This document shows positions 16,731 through 25,059 of a stretch of 64,000 nt of DNA, in pieces. Origin of the DNA: Kitasatospora terrestris. Lineage in GTDB: Bacteria > Actinomycetota > Actinomycetes > Streptomycetales > Streptomycetaceae. The translations under genes were made by a program, and so were the position numbers. Position 1 is the stretch's first letter; every line of letters begins with the position of its first letter. The DNA is taken from contig NZ_BAABIS010000001.1 in NCBI RefSeq assembly GCF_039542905.1, positions 1,612,001 to 1,676,000 of the forward strand, given 5' to 3'. The notes beneath the pieces were generated by a model. The model did no database searches, had not been told where the DNA came from, and saw only the letters and a program-made list of their open reading frames with translations.

Positions 16731-18176
16731 CTACGGCCGGAGCTGCGGCTCTCGCCTCAGGTCGACCTGGTCGAGCACGGCGTCCGGCGCGGCGAGCGGC
16801 TGTGCCGTCGGCGTCGCGCCACCCGTGAGGGAGGGCACGGAGGCGGGGGCGACCCCGGCCCACTGCTGGATCCTCGCGGTGGCCAGCGCCCGCTCGCCGT
16901 CGACGAGTCCGGCGACCCTCGCCCCGTGGTTGGCGCCCGGCGCGATCATCACGTAGCTGTCGTGCGCCCCGCGGCCGAGGCGGAACGGCTCGGCGCCCCA
17001 CGGGTCGTTCTGCCCGTAGACGAACAGCATCCGGTCCGCGTTGTTCCGCACCCAGGTGTCCACGTCCCGCATGGCCGCGGGCTGGAAGGTCATCGGGATG
17101 TCGCGGGGCACGAAGCTGCGCGGCGGCTGGTAGCCGTAGCGGCTCAGGCCGGCCAGGTGCGGCTGCTCGATGTCGGGCGAACCGAGCTGCGTGCCCGCCT
17201 GGTAGTAGTACGGCGTGAAGGCCTCCACGCCCTGGTCGGTGTAGGCGGAGAACCCGGAGATCGCGTCGACCGTGTCCCAGATCTCCTGGTCGCTCGCGGT
17301 GGCGGCGGCGGGGATCGTCGCGCAGTCGGCGAGCAGGCTGTACTGCCAGAAGGCCCACACGTAGTCGAGCACGACGGCTTCGTAGGCCTTGTCGAGGCTG
17401 CCGACGGTGCCGAAGGTCCAGCCGTTCTCGGCGGCGGCCGCCGCGTACTTCGCCTCCAGCGGCTCGCGGCGCACGAGCGCCTCGCGCTGCACGGCGTTCA
17501 GGCGGTCGCGGCACTCCTTGGTGCCGACGGTGGCGAAGAACCGGTCGTAGGCCGAGTCCTCCTTGTTCACGACGTCGTTGGGTGCCACGTAGGCGACGAC
17601 GCCGTCCATGTCACGCGGGAAGAAGCGCTCGTAGTACGTCGCGGTCATGCCGCCCTTGCTGCCGCCGGTGGCGAGCCAGTTCTTGCCGTAGATCCGCTTC
17701 AGGGCCGTGAAGAGACGGTGCTGGTCGGCCGCGGCCTGCCAGATCGTCAGGTCGTCCCAGTGGGCCGGATCGGGCCGCGAGGGCGTGAAGAAGCGGTACT
17801 CCAGCGACACCTGGTTGCCGTCGACGATCGTCGTCGGCTCACTGCGCCGGGGGCTGGTGTTGACGTTGTAGCCGGAGGTGTAGAACACCGTCGGACGCGA
17901 CACGTCCTTGTGTAGCAGGGTCAGGCGCTGCTGGAAGGTGCCCCTCCACGGCTGCCGGTGGTCGACCGGCTGCTCGAAATTCAGTACGAAGAAGCGGTAA
18001 CCGGGGTACGGCTTCTCCTCGACCAGGCTCATCCCGGGAATGCCGAGGATCCGGTCCTTGATGTCCACCGCGGCGGCCGACTGCGCGGCGGTGGCCGCTT
18101 GTGCCGTGGAGCCGGCCGCGCCCACGGTGCCGATCAGCACCACGAGCGACAGCAGCCATCCGAGCGTCCTGCGCAT
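16731..18176 (-). CDS. secreted peptidase family S37 (tripeptidyl/prolyl aminopeptidase type)
   Basis: The 481-residue protein has a signal peptide (MRRTLGWLLSLVVLIGTVGAAGSTAQA) and the alpha/beta-hydrolase layout of Streptomyces S37 peptidases: nucleophile in GGSKGGMTATYYERF, Asp in VYGQNDPWGAEPF and His in PGANHGARV. Related enzymes remove N-terminal tri- or tetrapeptides, and one from S. mobaraensis trims pro-transglutaminase. The ATG at 18176 follows AGAGGAGG. Conserved FFVLNFEQPVDH near the N-terminus also fits. No operon partner. Confidence 0.85.
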   Translation of the reverse strand: MRRTLGWLLSLVVLIGTVGAAGSTAQAATAAQSAAAVDIKDRILGIPGMSLVEEKPYPGYRFFVLNFEQPVDHRQPWRGTFQQRLTLLHKDVSRPTVFYTSGYNVNTSPRRSEPTTIVDGNQVSLEYRFFTPSRPDPAHWDDLTIWQAAADQHRLFTALKRIYGKNWLATGGSKGGMTATYYERFFPRDMDGVVAYVAPNDVVNKEDSAYDRFFATVGTKECRDRLNAVQREALVRREPLEAKYAAAAAENGWTFGTVGSLDKAYEAVVLDYVWAFWQYSLLADCATIPAAATASDQEIWDTVDAISGFSAYTDQGVEAFTPYYYQAGTQLGSPDIEQPHLAGLSRYGYQPPRSFVPRDIPMTFQPAAMRDVDTWVRNNADRMLFVYGQNDPWGAEPFRLGRGAHDSYVMIAPGANHGARVAGLVDGERALATARIQQWAGVAPASVPSLTGGATPTAQPLAAPDAVLDQVDLRREPQLRP

Positions 18177-18240
18177 GCACCCTCCTCTGGGTCCACTTCG
18201 GTCGCGGCGAACCTAACGGGGTCAACGTGCCGCTGAACAG

Positions 18241-18280
18241 CCCCGGTTGGACCGGGTCCGGGCCTCGGACCCGGCCGGGG
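18241..18280 (-). terminator. nested hairpin downstream of the acetyltransferase gene
   Basis: CCGGGTCCG (18252-18260) pairs with CGGACCCGG (18266-18274) around GGCCT, and CCCCGG (18241-18246) with CCGGGG (18275-18280) outside a 5-base bulge. It lies about 90 bp past the stop of the - strand acetyltransferase gene and 65 bp before the S37 start. Confidence 0.55.
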
Positions 18281-18366
18281 TCACCCGATCCGGCACCACA
18301 CCCGTTCTGACGTGCACACGACCTATAATTCCGCCGACGGCGAACATCCTGAGTTCCGACGGGCCG

Positions 18367-18909
18367 TCACCAGACGTCCCCGTCCCGCCAGTCGTACACC
18401 GTCAGCGCCCCGCCCGCAGTGTCCAGCGCCACCGCTCCCGGCCGGACCAGGATCCAGCCGTCCTCCTCCTCGGTCCGCACCACCCCGCCGGGGGTGAGCG
18501 CCGAGGTCGGCCCGGTCCACGGCAGCCAGCCGCGCTGCCGGTAGAACGGCATCCCGTCCTCGCTCGCCCCGAGCGCGCCCAGGTCGTACGCCGCGTCGAT
18601 CACCCGCTCGGCCTCGGCCATCAGCACTCCCGCGTACCCGCGCCGCCGCCGGTCCGCCCGCACTCCCAGGCCCTCGACGTAACCGGCCCGCAGCACCCGG
18701 CCGTCGTACCCGAGGTGCCGCTGCACCAGCGCGGCGTGGCCGACCAGTTCCCCGCCCTCCCGGCCGAGCACGTGCAGCCCGCCGAGGCAGTGGTCCCAGT
18801 CCTCGGGCGTCAGCCCGCCCTCGAAGACGTCCTCCATCAGGCGCCGCGCCTCGGCCCGCTCGCCGGGCGTCAGGTCGGCGGTGTGCACGGTCCTCACCAC
18901 AAGACTCAT
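18367..18909 (-). CDS. GNAT acetyltransferase closely resembling aminoglycoside 2'-N-acetyltransferase AAC(2')-I
   Basis: The 180-residue protein matches the mycobacterial AAC(2')-Ic pattern from end to end: VHTADL at the N-terminus, W-x-H-x-LGG-x-H, GYVEGLGVRADRRRRGYAG (acetyl-CoA binding), AYDLGALGASEDG, RGWLPWTGPTSAL and the C-terminal DWRDGDVW. AAC(2')-I enzymes acetylate the 2'-amino group of aminoglycosides; chromosomal copies are intrinsic and may have other natural substrates. The ATG at 18909 is chosen because GAGG precedes it at a usable distance, giving the family's normal length. It is divergent from the dehydrogenase gene at 18989. Confidence 0.85.
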   Translation of the reverse strand: MSLVVRTVHTADLTPGERAEARRLMEDVFEGGLTPEDWDHCLGGLHVLGREGGELVGHAALVQRHLGYDGRVLRAGYVEGLGVRADRRRRGYAGVLMAEAERVIDAAYDLGALGASEDGMPFYRQRGWLPWTGPTSALTPGGVVRTEEEDGWILVRPGAVALDTAGGALTVYDWRDGDVW

Positions 18910-18988
18910 GCCGTCCATCCTCGCCCCTCGCGCCCGACGCCGTAGGCTGATCGGTGCCCGTACCATTTCCACCACCGGGAGCGTCACC

Positions 18989-19855
18989 GTGCACGTCGGA
19001 TTCGTCGGCCTCGGCGCCATGGGCCGCGGCATGGCCCGTCAGTTGCTGTCCGCCGGCCACACCCTGACCGTCTGGAACCGCTCGCCCGAGCCCGTCGAGG
19101 CCCTGGTCGCGGACGGCGCCGGGCGGGCCGACTCCCCCGCGGACGCCTTCGCCTGCGACGCCGTGGTCTCGATGCTCGCCGACGACCGGGCCGTGGCGGA
19201 CCTGCTGCTCCACGACGAGCTGCTCGCCGCCGCGACGGCCGCGGTCCACGTCAACATGGCGACCGTCTCCCCCGACCTGGCCCGCCGCGCCGCCGAGCTC
19301 CACGCCCGGCACGGGGTCGGCTACCTCGCCGCGCCCGTCCTCGGCCGCAGCGACGTCGCCGCCGCCGGCCGGCTCAACATCCTCGCGGCGGGCTCCACTT
19401 CGGACCTCGACCTGGCCGCCCCGCTGTTCGAGGCCATGGGGCAGCGCACCTGGCACCTCGGAGACCGCCCGGAGGCCGCGAACGTCGCCAAGATCTGCAC
19501 CAACTTCATGCTGACCTCCGCCATCGAGGCCTTCTCCGAGGCCACCGCCCTCGCCGAGGCCAACGGCATCCCCGCCACCGACCTGCTCGACGTGGTCACC
19601 AACACCGTCTTCCCCGGCCCGGTCTACTCCGGCTACGGCGCCCTGATCGCCGAACGGCGGTACGAGCCGGCAGGTTTCCGGCTCGCCCTCGGCCTCAAGG
19701 ACGTCACCCTCGCGCTCGACACGGCCACCGCCTCCGACGTCGCCCTCCCCTTCGCCGAGGTCCTCCGCGAGTCCCTCCGGCACGCGATCGCCGACGGCCG
19801 CGCCGACCACGACCTGGCCGCCCTCGCCGAGACGGCCCGCGCCCGCAAGGCCTGA
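18989..19855 (+). CDS. NAD(P)-dependent beta-hydroxyacid dehydrogenase family protein
   Basis: The 288-residue protein has an N-terminal Rossmann fold (HVGFVGLGAMGRGMARQLL), the family segment around VHVNMATVSP, a GR-containing substrate loop (APVLGRSDVAAAGRLNI) and the catalytic Lys in EAANVAKICTNFM, followed by the helical C-terminal domain. It belongs with 3-hydroxyisobutyrate/6-phosphogluconate dehydrogenase-like enzymes, perhaps a succinic- or glyoxylate-reductase type; the substrate is not clear. The GTG at 18989 follows GGGAG and places the start right at the Rossmann strand. Confidence 0.85.
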   Translation: MHVGFVGLGAMGRGMARQLLSAGHTLTVWNRSPEPVEALVADGAGRADSPADAFACDAVVSMLADDRAVADLLLHDELLAAATAAVHVNMATVSPDLARRAAELHARHGVGYLAAPVLGRSDVAAAGRLNILAAGSTSDLDLAAPLFEAMGQRTWHLGDRPEAANVAKICTNFMLTSAIEAFSEATALAEANGIPATDLLDVVTNTVFPGPVYSGYGALIAERRYEPAGFRLALGLKDVTLALDTATASDVALPFAEVLRESLRHAIADGRADHDLAALAETARARKA

Positions 19856-19892
19856 CCCGAACGGCCGGATCCAGCCCCCGCGCGACAGGGAG

Positions 19893-20183
19893 TCACTCCG
19901 GGCCGTCCGGCGGAGTCCACCTCCCCGGCCAGGGGTTCGGCAGGAGGCCCGCCCGGATGGCCCGGCGGGCCTCCGGGGTGTTGCGGTACTGCAACGGCAC
20001 CACGGTGAGCGGGAGTTCCTCGCCCGTCGTCCGCGACCGGGCCCGACAGGGCGCCACGTACGGGCGAGCTCCCGGGCCCGTGGCGGTCCACCGCGCGAGC
20101 GGGCACTCGACATCGCCGAACGGGTGTCCGATCACGACCAGGATGTCCGCGTACTCGCCACCGTCGCCGGGAGGGTTCGACAT
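19893..20183 (-). CDS. hypothetical protein, 96 aa
   Basis: Starting at the ATG at 20183, the protein contains YADILVVIGHPFGDVECPLARW and a Pro/Arg-rich C-terminus ending LLPNPWPGRWTPPDGPE. No domain is recognised and there is neither a membrane helix nor a signal peptide. A GGGTGGGGG stretch precedes the ATG. It lies 37 bp from the converging dehydrogenase gene. Coding is supported by sensible composition only. Confidence 0.45.
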   Translation of the reverse strand: MSNPPGDGGEYADILVVIGHPFGDVECPLARWTATGPGARPYVAPCRARSRTTGEELPLTVVPLQYRNTPEARRAIRAGLLPNPWPGRWTPPDGPE

Positions 20184-20357
20184 GCCCCCACCCTGAGTGG
20201 CACCCCCCGGCCGCCGGAACATCCCGATCCGTCCCCACCGCCTCCGGGTCGACACCCGCACAGAAGGTCCCACCCCCGGAGCGCCGCAACCGGGCCCCTC
20301 CTCCCCCACCCGCACCGTCGGCCCCCACCCTCTCCGGAGTCGATCCCCACATCTTCC

Positions 20358-20412
20358 TTATCGTCCTCTTGACGAGAACCACTGCGGCCACTTATCGTCA
20401 TAGCGACGAAAA
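20358..20412. promoter_or_regulatory. two copies of a 21-bp palindrome upstream of the SPFH gene
   Basis: Two sites with the form TTATCGTC-N5-GACGA-R-AA lie at 20358-20378 and 20392-20412, start-to-start distance 34 bp. In each the TT-TCGTC and GACGA-AA halves are exact reverse complements around a 5-bp core (CTCTT, then ATAGC). The second copy touches the AGAGGAG ribosome binding site of the gene at 20424. Tandem operators for a dimeric repressor are the natural reading; the regulator is not in the window's neighbouring genes. Confidence 0.7.
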
Positions 20413-20423
20413 GAGGAGTCCCG

Positions 20424-21473
20424 ATGGCCGACATCACCCGCCGCTTCGGCTTCCGCCACCTGCGCGCCGCACCCACCGCCCACGTCCGCCACCTCCGGCG
20501 CGGCCAACTCGCCCACGAGGGCACCGGACTGACCTTCTGGTTCCGCCCGCTCACCTCCGCCATCTCGGAGATCCCGGCGGACGACCGCGAGTTGGCGATG
20601 CTGTTCCACGCGAGCACCGCCGACTTCCAGGACCTCACCGTCCAGGCGACCGTCACCTACCGGATCAGCGACCCCACGACGGCCGCCACCCGCCTGGACT
20701 TCGGCATCGACCCGGACACCGGCGTGTGGCGCGGCGAGCCGCTCGACCAGCTCGGCACGCTGCTCACCGAGACCGCCCAGCAGCACGCGCTGGAGCTGAT
20801 CGCCCGCACCCCGCTGGCCACCGCCCTGGTGGACGGCGTCACCGCCGTCCGCGCCCGGGTCTCCGAGGGGCTGGCCGCCGAGCCCCGGCTCGCCGAGATC
20901 GGCGTCGCGGTGATCGCCGTCCGCGTCACCTCGGTCCGCCCGGAGGCCGAGATGGAGCGCGCGCTGCGCACCCCGGCCCGCGAGCTGGTCCAGCAGGAGG
21001 CCGACCGCGCGACCTACGAGCGCCGCGCCCTCGCGGTCGAGCGGGAGCGTGCCATCGCCGAGAACGAGCTCGCCAACCGCATCGAACTCGCCCGTCGTGA
21101 GGAGCAGTTGGTCGACCAGCAGGGTGCCAACGCACGCCACGAGGCGGAGCAGAACGCGGCCGCCGACGCGGTCCGCGCCGAGGCCGAGGCGGCCCGCCGC
21201 ACCCGCCTCGCCACCGCCGAGGCGGACGCCGCCCGGCTGCTCGCCGCCGCCAAGGCCGAGGCCGACCGCGCGCTCGGCGAGGCGAAGGCCGCCACCGAGG
21301 CCGCCTGGCTGGAGGCGCACCGCACCGCGGGCCCGGAGGTCCTCCAGGCACTGGCCCTGATCCGGCTGGCCGAGCACCTGCCCCGGATCGACAGCATCAC
21401 CCTCACCCCGGACGTCCTCACCGGCCTGCTCGGCCGGCTCGGCGCCGCGCCCGCCGCCGGGGAGCAGCGGTGA
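20424..21473 (+). CDS. SPFH/band 7 (slipin-like) protein without membrane anchor
   Basis: The 349-residue protein has an SPFH domain (residues about 25-190: [53 protein letters not shown]) followed by a long charged coiled coil (about 190-300, Ala/Glu/Arg-rich with [27 protein letters not shown]) as in flotillin/slipin proteins. No N-terminal transmembrane segment is present, so membrane attachment would need another means. AGAGGAG precedes the ATG at 20424. Its stop overlaps the next gene (GTGA), so the two proteins are made together; tandem palindromes lie just upstream. Confidence 0.85.
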   Translation: MADITRRFGFRHLRAAPTAHVRHLRRGQLAHEGTGLTFWFRPLTSAISEIPADDRELAMLFHASTADFQDLTVQATVTYRISDPTTAATRLDFGIDPDTGVWRGEPLDQLGTLLTETAQQHALELIARTPLATALVDGVTAVRARVSEGLAAEPRLAEIGVAVIAVRVTSVRPEAEMERALRTPARELVQQEADRATYERRALAVERERAIAENELANRIELARREEQLVDQQGANARHEAEQNAAADAVRAEAEAARRTRLATAEADAARLLAAAKAEADRALGEAKAATEAAWLEAHRTAGPEVLQALALIRLAEHLPRIDSITLTPDVLTGLLGRLGAAPAAGEQR

Positions 21474-22369
21474 GCCTCGCGCCCCGGGTGGTGCTGGTCC
21501 ACCGCCGCACCGAGTACGAGGAGCTGCTGGCCCACCACGGTTCGCGCGGCCAGGCCGAGTTCTTCCTGAACTCCCGCGGCCGCTCGCTCGCCGAGACGGA
21601 GCAGCGCCACCACCGGACGCACGCCGCGCTGGCCGAGGTGGCCGCGGCGATCCCGCTCGACTGGCGCCGCACCCGGGTGGAGCGCTCCGACCTCGACCGC
21701 TTCCTCTTCGGGCCGGAGGACGTCGTCGTGGTGGTCGGCCAGGACGGGCTGGTCGCCAACACCGCCAAGTACCTCACCGGGCAGCCGGTGATCGGGGTGG
21801 ACGCCGATCCGGGCCGCAACGCCGGCGTGCTGGTCCGCCACCGGCCCGAGCGGGCCGCCGCGCTGCTGCGTGCGGCGGCCTCGCCCGGCGCGGACGCCCG
21901 GCTGGAGGAACGCACCATGGTCGAGGCGGTGGCGGACGACACCCAGCGGCTGCTGGCGCTCAACGAGATCTACTTCGGCCAGAGCGGCCACCAGACGGCC
22001 CGCTACCGGCTCTCCCCGCCGGGCGGCGCGGACGAGCCCCAGGCGTCCTCGGGGGTGCTGGTCGGCACCGGCACCGGCGCGACCGGCTGGTGCCGCTCCA
22101 CCTGGCTGGAGCGGGGCAGCCGGCTGGCCCTGCCCGACCCGACGACCCCGGCTCTCAGCTGGTTCGTCCGCGAGGCGTGGCCCTCGCCGGTCACCGGCAC
22201 CACCCACGTCCAGGGGCTGCTCACCGGTGGTGACCGGCTCGCGCTCACCGTGGAGTCCGACCACCTGGTGGCGTTCGGTGACGGCATCGAGTCCGACGCC
22301 CTGCACCTCACCTGGGGCCAGACCGTCCACCTGGCGATCGCCCCGCAGCACCTGCGCCTGCTGCCCTGA
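21470..22369 (+). CDS. divergent ATP-NAD kinase-like protein
   Basis: The 299-residue protein follows the NAD-kinase plan with altered motifs: GQDG at residues 90-93 in place of GGDG (the catalytic Asp is kept), [13 protein letters not shown] in place of the GVNxGxLGFL loop, NE in [10 protein letters not shown] at 165-166, and a Gly/Thr loop GTGTGATGW at 199-207 in place of TPTGSTAY. NAD kinases phosphorylate NAD to NADP; because several signature residues differ, activity on NAD is uncertain and another nucleotide or a regulatory role is possible. Starts at a GTG overlapping the SPFH stop. Confidence 0.75.
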   Translation: MSLAPRVVLVHRRTEYEELLAHHGSRGQAEFFLNSRGRSLAETEQRHHRTHAALAEVAAAIPLDWRRTRVERSDLDRFLFGPEDVVVVVGQDGLVANTAKYLTGQPVIGVDADPGRNAGVLVRHRPERAAALLRAAASPGADARLEERTMVEAVADDTQRLLALNEIYFGQSGHQTARYRLSPPGGADEPQASSGVLVGTGTGATGWCRSTWLERGSRLALPDPTTPALSWFVREAWPSPVTGTTHVQGLLTGGDRLALTVESDHLVAFGDGIESDALHLTWGQTVHLAIAPQHLRLLP

Positions 22370-22497
22370 CGGCCACGACCGGCACGACCGGAGGCCACCG
22401 GCTCCGCCCCCGTCCCGCCCCGCCGCGCGCCCGCTCCTCCCGGCCGGTCCGCCCCGGTACGCCTACGATGGGACCGAGGCCGACAAGGAGGCTCGTG

Positions 22498-22740
22498 ATG
22501 GCCCGACGTTTCGCACTCACCTTCCCGGGCGAGCCCGGCGGCCACGCCAAGCAGGACGTGGTCGTGGTGGAGCCCACCGGCGCGACCGGACCTGGCGGTC
22601 ACCCGGTCTACGCGGACGCCTCCGGCATCGTCCGGGCAGAGATCAGCGACCGCGGCGAGGTGCGGATGCTCGCCACCGGCGGCCACCAGACCCCGCGCAC
22701 GCCGATGCACGCCGAGCCGCTCCCGCCGTCCGGCGACTGA
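22498..22740 (+). CDS. small hypothetical protein (DUF6296-like), 80 aa
   Basis: The ATG at 22498 follows AAGGAGG at good spacing. The sequence MARRFALTFPGEPGGHAKQD, then VVVVEPTGATGPGGHPVYAD and VRAEISDRGEVRMLATGG, looks like a compact all-beta protein and resembles small actinomycete proteins filed as DUF6296, though that assignment is from memory. No signal or membrane segment. It is monocistronic. Confidence 0.65.
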   Translation: MARRFALTFPGEPGGHAKQDVVVVEPTGATGPGGHPVYADASGIVRAEISDRGEVRMLATGGHQTPRTPMHAEPLPPSGD

Positions 22741-22781
22741 ACGACGACCGACCCGCCGGGGCGTCACCACCCACCGTGTCC

Positions 22782-23804
22782 TCACCGGACGACGGCGGGG
22801 GCGAGCGCGGCGGCGGCGAGCAGCGCCGGGCTCCCGGTACCGTCGGCGGGGACGCGCCACAGGTCGCTTCCCTCGTCACCGGGGAGCGCGTAGGCGAGCG
22901 TCCGGTCGTCCAGCCACAGCGCCTGGTCGTCCATGGTGCGTTCCTCGGCGGTCGGGGTCTCCGCCAGGGTCGCCAGATCGAGGACGTAGAGCCGCCAGGG
23001 GGCGTCGTCGGGCAGCCCGGGGACGCGCTTCTTGTAGGCGATCCGGGTTCCGTCGGGTGACAGGGACGGGCATTCGACGTTGCCGTGCAGGGTGGTGAGG
23101 GTGTGTCCGACGGCGTCCCCGGCGACCAGCCAGGTCCGACCGCCGCCGGCCAGGGTGGCGTAGAAGTGCCGGTCGTCGGCGAAGGTGACGCCCCAGACGT
23201 TGGTGTCGGCGGCCCGGTACGGGTGCCCTTCGAGCGTGACGGTGTAGGTCTCCAGGTTGTCCTGCACGGTCCAGGTGCGGGTGTCCAGGATCGTGGTGCG
23301 GGTGGAGAAGTCCGTCCCCGCGTACGAGTCGCCGCCGACGAACACCGTCCAGGCGACCAGGCGTCCCGAGGGCGACACCCGGGCCCGGGTGGGGATGCCG
23401 GCGAGGTCGTAGTGGCGCTGTTCGTTCAGGTCGGCGTCGAGGACCACCGCCCGGTAGTGGTCCTCCAGGACTCCGTGCACGGCCTGCAGGCAGATCCCGG
23501 TGCCGGCGGCCGCGTGGAAGCGCAGGCAGACCGGCGCGGCCACGGTCCGGGTGCTCCCGGGAGCGTCGAGCGGGACGGCGGCGAGCCGGTCCCGCTGGGG
23601 TCCCCACGTCATGCTGCGGAAGACCAGTCGCGCTCCGTCGGGGTGCGGTCCGAGGGTGACGGTCCCCGTCCTGGCCGGCGGCGCGGCGCCCGTCCGGTGG
23701 CCGCCCCGGGCCTCGGCGGCGGCGTGCAGGACGGTCCAGGTGCCGGCTGCGACGAGGACGGCGACGGCGGTGAGCAGGAGGGCCAGACGGCGGCGGGGCG
23801 TCAT
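22782..23804 (-). CDS. membrane-anchored TolB/propeller-like protein
   Basis: The 340-residue product has an N-terminal membrane anchor or signal (RRLALLLTAVAVLVAAGTW) and repeated blade-like segments typical of WD40/TolB beta-propellers: ARVSPSGRLVAWTVFVGG, VTFADDRHFYATLAGGG, CPSLSPDGTRIAYKKR, ALWLDDRTLAYAL. No catalytic residues stand out; such domains usually bind peptides or partner proteins. The start at 23804 overlaps the MFS stop (ATGA), making it the last gene of a coupled phosphoesterase-MFS-propeller operon. Confidence 0.75.
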   Translation of the reverse strand: MTPRRRLALLLTAVAVLVAAGTWTVLHAAAEARGGHRTGAAPPARTGTVTLGPHPDGARLVFRSMTWGPQRDRLAAVPLDAPGSTRTVAAPVCLRFHAAAGTGICLQAVHGVLEDHYRAVVLDADLNEQRHYDLAGIPTRARVSPSGRLVAWTVFVGGDSYAGTDFSTRTTILDTRTWTVQDNLETYTVTLEGHPYRAADTNVWGVTFADDRHFYATLAGGGRTWLVAGDAVGHTLTTLHGNVECPSLSPDGTRIAYKKRVPGLPDDAPWRLYVLDLATLAETPTAEERTMDDQALWLDDRTLAYALPGDEGSDLWRVPADGTGSPALLAAAALAPAVVR

Positions 23805-25057
23805 GCGGGACCCTCCTTCGCCGGGGCCGGCAGGTGGGCGGCGGCGGCGACCGCGGCGGCCAGGACCGCGGTCATCACGGCCAGCGCGACCGTGTCGCCC
23901 CAGCGCGTCCAGAGCGCGCCGACCGCGACCGAGCAGGCGAACCGGCCGGCGGCCTGGCCGGTGCCGACCAGGGCGAGTCCGGCGCCGCGCCGTCGTTCGG
24001 GCACCGCTTCCGCCGCGGCGGCGGCGAGGACGCCGTCGGTCGCGGCGTAGAAGAGCCCGTGCAGGACGAGGACCGCGGCGGCGAGCGGCGCACCGCTGCC
24101 CGGCCGGGCCAGCAGCAGGCCGTAGCCGGCGAGCAGCGCGACGTGTCCGAGTACGAACATCCGCCGGCGGCCGATCCGATCGGCGATCGCGCCGAACGGG
24201 ACGGCGAGCAGCAGGTAGACGCCGGCGGTGCCCAGCGGCAGCAGCGGGAACCAGGCCGTGGGCAGCTCCAGCCGCCGCTGCAGCAGCAGGTAGACGAAGG
24301 AGTCGCTGACCGTGGCGAGCCCGAGCAGGGTGGCGCACCCGGTGATCCGGCGCAGGGCCGGCAGCCGGAGCAGCTCACCCGGGCGCGGTCGCCCGCCGGG
24401 GACGGGCGGCGCGGAGCGCAGGCTGCGCCCGGGGACGAGCAGGACCAGCACGAGCACGCCGAGCGCCGCGACGTACGAGCTGACGGTGAAGACGGCGTGG
24501 TAGCCGCCGGGTGCGCTGCGCAGGACGAGGAAGGCGAGCAGCGGGCCGGTCAGCGCTCCGGCGGTGTCCATGGCCCGGTGCACCCCGAACGCCCGGCCGC
24601 GCCGTTCGGGCGGCGCGGCGAGGGAGATCATGGCGTCGCGGGGTGCGGTCCGCAGTCCCTTGCCGACCCGGTCGACGGCGAGGACGAGGCCGATCAGTGG
24701 CGCGGTGCGGACCAGCAGGAGCGCCGGTCGGCAGAGTGCGGAGAGGCCGTAGCCGACGGTGGCCACGGCCTTGTGGCGGCCGCCGCCGCGGTCGCCGAGC
24801 AGGCCGCCGAGCATCCGCAGGGTGGCGGAGGCGCCGTTGAAGACGCCGTCCAGCAGGCCGAACCCGAGCGGGGAGACCCCGAGAACGGTGACCAGGTACA
24901 GCGGCAGGACGGCGGTGACCATCTCGGAGGAGACGTCGGTGATCAGGCTGACCGTGCCGAGGGCCAGCACGGTGGGGGCGATCCGCGCGGACCGCCCCGG
25001 CCCTGGGGCCGGGGCGGCGGCGGACGCCGCGGGGAGTCGGCTGTCCGCGATGTACAC
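23801..25057 (-). CDS. MFS transporter, 12-helix
   Basis: The 418-residue protein shows MFS features: motif A variant LLGDRGGGRHKAVATVGYGLS, a second cytoplasmic motif AIADRIGRRRMFVLGH between the two halves, and PRDAMISLAAPPERRGRAFG. The start of the sequence, LGTVSLITDVSSEMVTAVLPLYL, resembles the YfkF/arabinose-efflux-like group. The GTG at 25057 begins two bases after the phosphoesterase stop, and its own stop overlaps the propeller gene. Substrate unknown; the secreted phosphoesterase partner suggests uptake or export linked to a phosphorylated compound (inference). Confidence 0.85.
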   Translation of the reverse strand: MYIADSRLPAASAAAPAPGPGRSARIAPTVLALGTVSLITDVSSEMVTAVLPLYLVTVLGVSPLGFGLLDGVFNGASATLRMLGGLLGDRGGGRHKAVATVGYGLSALCRPALLLVRTAPLIGLVLAVDRVGKGLRTAPRDAMISLAAPPERRGRAFGVHRAMDTAGALTGPLLAFLVLRSAPGGYHAVFTVSSYVAALGVLVLVLLVPGRSLRSAPPVPGGRPRPGELLRLPALRRITGCATLLGLATVSDSFVYLLLQRRLELPTAWFPLLPLGTAGVYLLLAVPFGAIADRIGRRRMFVLGHVALLAGYGLLLARPGSGAPLAAAVLVLHGLFYAATDGVLAAAAAEAVPERRRGAGLALVGTGQAAGRFACSVAVGALWTRWGDTVALAVMTAVLAAAVAAAAHLPAPAKEGPA

Positions 25058-25059
25058 GG

